Source of the DNA: Lindgomyces ingoldianus
Taxonomy: Eukaryota; Ascomycota; Dothideomycetes; Pleosporales; Lindgomycetaceae
Assembly: GCF_010093535.1 (NCBI RefSeq)
Contig: NW_022985165.1
Location: 1,149,582-1,213,581 of the forward strand
DNA length: 64,000 nucleotides
Reading direction: 5' to 3'
Every line of letters starts with the position of its first letter. Position 1 is the stretch's first letter. The position numbers and the translations under genes were made by a program. Below are positions 57,901 to 64,000 of the stretch, in pieces. The notes under the pieces are model-generated. The model was not told where the DNA came from. It saw only the letters and a program-made list of their open reading frames with translations, and searched no databases.

Positions 57901-59434
57901 AGCCCTTTTATAGTAGATAGTACTTTAACACCTATTAGCTATAGATCTCTATAAGATCTCTAATTATTGTCCTGTCTAGAGCCTTTAAAGCAGTTAGCTC
58001 TGCTTATATGTCCCACTAGATTCCTTTCTGTTGCAGTAGGCAGAATAAGACTAGGTTGCACAGCAGGTCTAAGCACAGTGCAGCGTTATGTAGTACAAGA
58101 CTGTATGCTTAACTATGTGTTCTATGCTTACTTTTTAGGCTTAGTGTAATTAATCTGTAGCTTTAAATCTATATGTAAGAGTTTCTAGACTAAATAAAGT
58201 CTTCTAGTGTTAGTAAATAATAGTTGTAGATCTAATTAAAATTATTTATAATATAGCATGTTAAGCCTAAGTTAAGGATAAATAATTCTTTTAGCAGATA
58301 TCTGTTCTAGTTTAAATTAACTATAGCTAGTAATGCAGCTGCCTTAACTCTTAATACTTTTTAGCTTTTAAGTTAGTCTTCTTATATCTCTAGCATAGGT
58401 GTATGTAAACTCTTTAAGATTAGTATTTTTAAATTATGTCTACGCTGCTCTCTTAGCAGGCCTTAAAATTCTAAGTTATGCTTACGCTTTAATGCTATAA
58501 GCTCTTTAACTCTCTTATTTAGCATCTACTAGTCTAGTGCTCTGTCTAGATAGACATAGAAGCAGTTATTTAGTGCATAGATATGTCTGCATGTAGAACA
58601 TTTAGTGCCTTCTGTTTTAGTAGGTTTTTAGCTTAAAAATAACTTTCTATTATCTTCTTAATAATGTTAATGTTAAGGTCTACTCTGTTTTCTTAACATT
58701 GCAACTTCTGCACTATAGGTGTCCCTATTTGTGCCCTAGGTGGTCTTTTTACTTTTAGCAAGGTATAATAAGTTATCTATTATAAAGGCAGCTTTATGCT
58801 TTCCTATATGTATTAGATAATTTAACATTATATGTTCTTAAAAGCGCTTTATTATTTCTTTTTAATTTATGTTTAGTGTGAACTGTCTGCTTTTCTAAAA
58901 GGTTATAGACTAATAAGGGGCAACTTTATTTATAGTAGTTAGAAAGTCCTTTGCTACAGCATTAAACTGCGTTGTTTCTAGAACATTTTGTGTCTCTGCT
59001 TCTGTGGCAGCGTAGTTATACTCTGCTAGCCACAGGTCTTATATGCTTGCGTTTCTTAGCAGCTTTAGAGATGCATTATATTAGTTGCGCACATGTTCTT
59101 GTTTAAATTAGTTGTTAACACCTACTGTAGCTTTAAGGTTTGTAATCCACTGTCTAAGTAGTTAATCTAGGGAACAGCATATACACTGCAGATGCGGGCT
59201 GACTGTTAACTAGATAAAGACAATAATCTGTTAAAGGCTTAATTACTCTCTTTTATAATTATGTCTATTACTCTTATACTTGTTAGCCTTAATCTTATAG
59301 TATTTAATAGCTTCTTTAAAGGCTCTAACACTGCTTATTAATAGCTTGTTTAGGTGCGTAGGCGTTTTAACGTTAGAGGCTGGTGAAAACTTAGCTATTA
59401 GCGGCATCTCTAGAGCTCTTGGTTTGGAGATCAT
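54960..59434 (-). pseudogene. Copia gag-pol, RIP-inactivated
   Basis: A gag-like start lies at ATG 59434-59432 (MISKPRALEMPLIAKFSPAS), open for 63 codons. Farther along the minus strand, reverse transcriptase shows ARIFVFFYIDNLIVAYRKGS at about 55860-55920 (the family has a YVDD box). RNase H at about 54960-55640 repeats the motifs of the 32.5-kb copy and ends ADRLTKALL. Integrase should lie between about 57000 and 58300 but is too degraded to place. Stops are frequent. Confidence 0.82.
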
Positions 59435-59604
59435 TTAGATGGTCAACTTAGGATCCACTTGCGGCCAGATGCTGTGCGCTACACATCTCAATTGCAGCTG
59501 CATCATCCAGGCTCTGTAGTCGGTGTGGTCTCGAAGGACAACTGTCGCGTCTTAAGGAGGCTGGGTGGCCATTTTGTATTAATGGAGGCACTAAGACTCT
59601 TAAT

Positions 59605-59951
59605 TGTCAGATTAAAGCACTGTTTCTAGGCTTCCTAAGATAAATAATAGGTTTAGATATAATGTATAGGATAATTAATTAATTGTATTAATTGTGTTAA
59701 TTTATTAATTCTTTTTCTGCTCTACTTGTGTTGCTCAGCTTTTTGTTTTGCCGATCTAAGTCCCTCGCGCACTTGCCCTATGCGCGACCAGCTTGCAAAA
59801 TGCTGCAATTTTCTGCAATTTGCTGCAAACTGCTGCAACATGCTGCAANNNNNNNNNNCAGCAACATACTGTTCGAGCTTATTGCTCGTACTATGTAGCA
59901 GCTTTCGTCAAGCGTTCCTCCTGTCTTGACAGTAGGTGCGCAAATCTGACA
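59605..59951 (-). repeat. Copia 5' LTR, partly RIP-mutated, with assembly gap
   Basis: TGTCAGATTA to AATCTGACA. The left, inner 160 bp differs from the other LTR by many G-to-A and C-to-T changes. The right half is essentially identical. It contains ten Ns. Confidence 0.9.
59850..59859. other. Assembly gap (10 N)
   Basis: The Ns interrupt the decamer repeat of the Copia 5' LTR. Aligning the flanks with the intact LTR at 54449-54819 predicts 34 missing bases, which equals the length difference between the LTRs once Ns are removed. Confidence 0.95.
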
Positions 59952-59956
59952 ACATC

Positions 59957-60263
59957 TTGCTAAGTCTTTTCTCTTATTAGTTTAAAAAAGGGCTAGATTA
60001 ATGTCTAATTAGCCTATAAAACTTTCTACTACTTTTACTAATATTCTAGATTTTTAAGGTAAATAAATATATTTTACTAGGTTTATTACTATATTCTAAA
60101 TATTTTAATGTAATATTATAATGCTATGTTCTATTATTAGTAGGCTAAAGTTTACCTCTTTATTACTGTTCATAGTTTTAAGGTGTTGCTAAGCTAGAAT
60201 TAGTGTGTTAGCGTCTATATTCTAGTACTGTTCTCTTTTCTTAGTTATATCTATCTAATTCTA
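59957..60263. other. AT-rich spacer
   Basis: RIP-mutated DNA between the Copia element and a Fot1-type end. Nothing recognisable on either strand. Confidence 0.4.
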
Positions 60264-60595
60264 ACGTACTTCACAGGCGAGTTGCTTACACACCTAAGTT
60301 GCTTACTTTTACTAAGACCCTACTAAACTACTCTTTCTACACTAATGCATTCCCCACAACACTACTTAGACGTGCTAAAAGAACATTAGATACAGCTTAC
60401 ACTTTAAGCTTTTAAATAAGACATAAAACTTTTAAAGAAACATGCTACAGCTATGTATAGAGTCTTATAAAAAACAACAAATAACTACAGCACTAGACAA
60501 CCTTTATAAGCTAATTCTATAGCTAAATTATAAAGGCTAGGTAATAAAAAGAAGCAGGTAATTATTAAAACTATACTTAAGCTATTGTTACAATC
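60264..60595 (+). mobile_element. Fot1/pogo-type element A, copy 3 (one end)
   Basis: The terminal repeat ACGTACTTCACAGGCGAG starts after a TA. The next 330 bp match the reverse complement of the right end of copy 2 (about 32100-32436), so this copy is in the opposite orientation. It is cut at 60595 by the Gypsy-B LTR, and the rest should reappear outside the window. Confidence 0.8.
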
Positions 60596-61178
60596 CTTGC
60601 TTCGTGGAAGCACTCGAGTCTTATGGTATTCCTAAAGGGGGAAGTAGGACGGGTAGTAGGGGCTAACGGCAGGGTGTACAGTCCTACGTGTAGGCTATTA
60701 GGCTAATAGAGGGAGGGAGAGTAACTAGATTATAGTTTGCCCTTTATGCAGCAGTAGAGAGGCTAGGTTAAACAGTTCTGTTAGACAGGGTTAGAGGTAT
60801 ATATAGTGCAAGATATATAATTAGTATTACAGCTTATTAAAAAGCTAAATGCTACTTAGTCTATGTAAAGAATAAACTAAACGTTAAACACACCTTTCTA
60901 AAGTTGTTTAATGTAGGAACTATATACATGTACTAGAGGTGCTAAGGGGAGCAGGGGGAGTTTATAGGAGCCTGCTAAGGAGAGCTCCCCTAAGCTCTCT
61001 TAAGCTCCCTAGACTTGCAGCCTATTCTTCCTATTAGACAACGCATTTCTCTATTACAGCAGGCAGCTGTGCTGCTTCTGTGTCCTCTAACTAGTCTATA
61101 AGCAAGCCCTGCCCTAATCTAGCTAGATTGTAGAGCACTGCTAGTAGAGTTACACTAGTCTAACTATAGACTGTAACA
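60596..61178 (-). repeat. Gypsy-B copy 2, 3' LTR, 583 bp
   Basis: TGTTACAATCC to CTGTAACA. It is 23 bp shorter than the LTRs of copy 1 because of small indels, for example near 60680 and 60960. The purine tract lies on the minus strand just right of it. Confidence 0.88.
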
Positions 61179-64000
61179 CACTGCCTCTTCTCCCTAGCAG
61201 CGTCCTTGCCGCTCTGCTTACACAACTGTGTTAGTAAAAGTTTATTTATAAAGTAAATGCTTACTTACTAGAAGGTATTTTTAACATTTATTTTTTTTAA
61301 ACTAAATAGCTTGTTAGTCTTGTTTGTTTTATTATACTTATGTTGCCCTTTATTTTAATCCTTTTTATTAGATAAAGATAAGGCCCTATAACACTTATTA
61401 ATTTTTAGAGTTGTCCTATATATTAACTCTGTCCTTAGATAGATGTGTTAAGTGTGTATAAAAGTATAATAAATGCAACATTTTTATGTCTAACACTACA
61501 TAGAAGTGTTTAAAGAGAGAGAGAAACAAGCTGCTTTAGTCTACTAAGGCCTTACAGGCGTAAGACTATGCACTATTAGATAAATAGTTAACTTAGGATT
61601 AAAAGCAGCTTTATTTATAAGAGAAGATGCTAGTAGTAAGGGATAAGAAGTGTTCTAGACAGGATTATATCTAAAAATTACTAGATCTACTAGAGGCTTA
61701 ACACATAAAGTACTTAAAAAGGGACCTCTTCTTTTTAGATAAGATAAAAGCCTTTAAGGCTAAAGTAAAAAGTTATTTTTTTATAGCTCTTATTAGCTAA
61801 GACTTATCTCTAAAAGCTGCTGCTATCTAGTAATAACATAGCTATTCCTTTTAATATAAGTGCCTTATTACCTAGCTAGTTTCTATTAAACAAGCTTAAA
61901 AGTACTTTTATACTAATAGCTGTGTGTTTTATAAATTCTTAGCTAGTTCTTATATATTTTTACTAGTAAGCTACTTTTTTTATTTTACTAAAAATTTCTT
62001 TTTATTTTTTTAATTACTAATAATGTGTTTAACTTTATACTTAATTTCTTTATCTTTTTATTTTTATGTAGATAAGGGAATTTCTTTAGGTGCTTTTTCT
62101 AATTTAGAGACATAGAACTATAAGTATATCTTTATGTGTAGAGGAAGCTTAAGTTTGTAATTATCTTATTAAGTTTATAAAACTTTATATAGTTTTATTC
62201 TCTTTTCTACTAGCTTTCTAAAAGGTCTAGGTATCTTAAGATTCTTAGTATTAAAATATACATAGTCTTCTAGGTAAATTCCTAGTCTAGGTTGTTATAA
62301 TTTATTTACATATTTTTTTATTATTTTCTAGCTAGATCTAGCTTTAATTACTAACTTTTTATGTATGTTTTATAGATTTAATAACTAGTCTATTAATTTC
62401 TAAAAGTTTGTAGGTTAGTTTTTTTATAGTATAAAGTATAAGTTATAACTAAAGTTAGCTTTATATAGTGTTTTCTTTATTATAGCTAATTTTACAGTGT
62501 TAATAGCTAACTATGCTATTAGAAGCTATTCTGCCTAATTATCTTAGGTGTAGAAGACATACTTTCTTAGGTACTTTTCTACTTTAGTGTTTACTTTTTT
62601 AGTCTAGCTATCTATCTACAGATAGTATACTATAGATAGCTTATAAGTTATGCTAAAGTGTTACATAGCTGCCTTCTAGAATCTGCTAGTAAATAGTTTA
62701 TCTTAGTTAGAGATAATAATTCTAGAGCATTTATGTACTAATATAACATTTTATTTTAATTTATAAATAAATTTTTTAGCTGTTATTATTTTTTTTAAAG
62801 GCTAAGTATATAGATATTTAGTAGTTTTATTAAAAGCAACTATAATTATATTACACATTCTTTTTGTTTCTAGTTTTTTAGATAAGGGAAGTTTTATAAT
62901 AAAGTCTATAGTAATTATTATTTATAGTTGCTTTAGAGCTTTAATTAGTTATAAGTATCTATAGGCCTTATGCCTTTATAAGTTATTTTTATTGCAGGTA
63001 TTACATTCTCTAAGCACCTTAGTGCATAATTGCTTTACTTTTAGTATTTATTATAGTATAGCAACTCTTAATTTCTTCTAAAGGGTGCCTATTTCTAGGT
63101 GTCTAAATATTAGAGATTTATAGTATTTTTAAATTAGATTTTTTTATCTTTGCTTATTTACTATAAGCATGTAAAGTTCTTTTATAGATTAAGGCCTATT
63201 ATAAATTTATTCTTTATTAATTTCTTTAAAAAAAGTAAATTTCTTAGTTCTTTTCTTTTCTTTATTAAAGTAATCTAGTCTTTAGCTAAGGGTGTTAGCC
63301 TACTAGTTTTGTGCTCTTAGTATATGCTTAATAATGTAGTTAAATTAGGCAAGCTTTATTACCTACTTTATATGTATTAGTAAAAGTTTCTTTACTATTA
63401 AAAACATAACTAAGTTTACATAGTTAGTTATAATATAGAAGAGTTTTACTATCCTGTGTAATTCTGTAGCCTATACTCTTACAGCATTTAATATTGCTTT
63501 TAGTTCTTTATTAGGTATACTGTAGCCTACTTTAGGTCCTAAAAACTTAGCAGAGTAGTATGCTACTAGGTGCTACTTTCTGTCTTCCTGTTTTTAGTAA
63601 AACGCTGCTCTGCTAGCTTCTAAAGACACATCTATGTAGATCTTAGTATCTAGCTATAGGTTATACATCTTTAGTACTAGTTTAGCTATTACAGCTTGTT
63701 TTAGTGTTATAAATGCTTTATTTATTTATAAAGTCTAGACAAATTTTGCTATTACCTACTTTTTAGTAGTAGTATTTATTAAAAGTATAGTAATTTTTAA
63801 GTAGTTTTTAATTATTTATCTAATATATTTTAATAGTCTAAGGAATCTCTTAACTTTCTTAACTATTATAGGTTTTAGCTATTTAAGTACCTTTTATATT
63901 TTAGCTAAGTTAATCTTTATTTCCTTACTATTAATTATAAATCCTAAATATTTTATTTTAGTAATGTAGAATTTACATTTAGAGAGCTATAAGTAGAGTC
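60596..64000 (-). mobile_element. Gypsy-B copy 2, runs off the window
   Basis: The LTR at 60596-61178 is followed by internal sequence collinear with 6220-9060 of the first copy: integrase at about 62300-62960, RNase H at about 63450-63720 and the downstream part of the reverse transcriptase at the edge, all on the minus strand and full of stops. GCTAT precedes the LTR and should recur after the other LTR beyond the window. Confidence 0.88.

Larger units (their letters stand above)
54449..59951 (-). mobile_element. Full-length Ty1/Copia element, TSD ACATC
   Basis: LTRs at 54449-54819 and 59605-59951 are flanked by ACATC (54444-54448 and 59952-59956). On the minus strand the 5' LTR is at 59605-59951 and the polypurine tract GCTGAGGGGGTG abuts 54819. 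Total length is 5503 bp including a 10-N gap. The internal part is RIP-mutated except for the parts nearest the HET island. It is the same family as 32437-39317 but in opposite orientation. Confidence 0.93.

Noticed and set aside
1..64000. tRNA, 5S rRNA or telomeric repeats
   Set aside because: No cloverleaf-like A and B boxes, rRNA sequence or TTAGGG arrays were noticed. A covariance-model search was not possible.

Overview
The window looks like chromosomal DNA of a filamentous ascomycete (Pezizomycotina). About three quarters is AT-rich transposon DNA with the signature of repeat-induced point mutation (RIP): CpA/TpG replaced by TpA, old coding frames studded with TAG/TAA stops, and differences between copies that are almost all C-to-T or G-to-A. 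The rest is a few islands of normal base composition. The pattern of alternating AT-rich repeat blocks and small gene islands is known from several Dothideomycetes, but the class is not proven here. Two genes look fully open: a GH7 endoglucanase-like gene (26112-27246, one intron) and a HET-domain gene (51835-53682). No rRNA, tRNA, CRISPR or origin was seen.

Layout. 1-4962: 3' part of a plus-strand Ty3/Gypsy element (Gypsy-A) with its LTR. 5614-19017: a complete minus-strand Gypsy element (Gypsy-B, 606-bp LTRs, target duplication CATAG) carrying inside it a complete Gypsy-C (12713-18374, 318-bp LTRs, duplication TAAGG). 19018-20940: old repeat debris. 20941-27693: gene island with a TAG-riddled pseudogene, a solo LTR and the GH7 gene. 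27694-32436: a repeat fragment followed by nested Fot1/pogo-type DNA transposons. 32437-39317: 3' part of a plus-strand Copia element split by a second Gypsy-C (33189-38851, duplication CTTTC). 40211-43900 and 46441-47780: islands with pseudogenes and three copies of a promoter- or LTR-like repeat, separated by a minus-strand hAT element (about 43900-46440). 47781-51490: an unidentified RIP-mutated element containing a solo LTR of the Gypsy-A family. 51491-54448: HET island. 54449-59951: a full-length minus-strand Copia with a 10-N assembly gap in one LTR. 60264-60595: a Fot1-type end. 60596-64000: a second Gypsy-B running off the edge.

The elements record a layered insertion history that can be read from 5-bp (LTR) and TA (Fot1-type) target duplications. 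RIP appears to have silenced every autonomous element. It has also probably leaked into neighbouring host sequence, where broken frames are broken mostly by TAG, as expected from CAG to TAG. The most useful leads are the compact GH7 protein lacking blocks normally present in the family, the fall-off of RIP mutation toward the outer edges of LTRs, a Fot1-type element whose two flanks come from different host elements, and the three-copy TATA-containing repeat.
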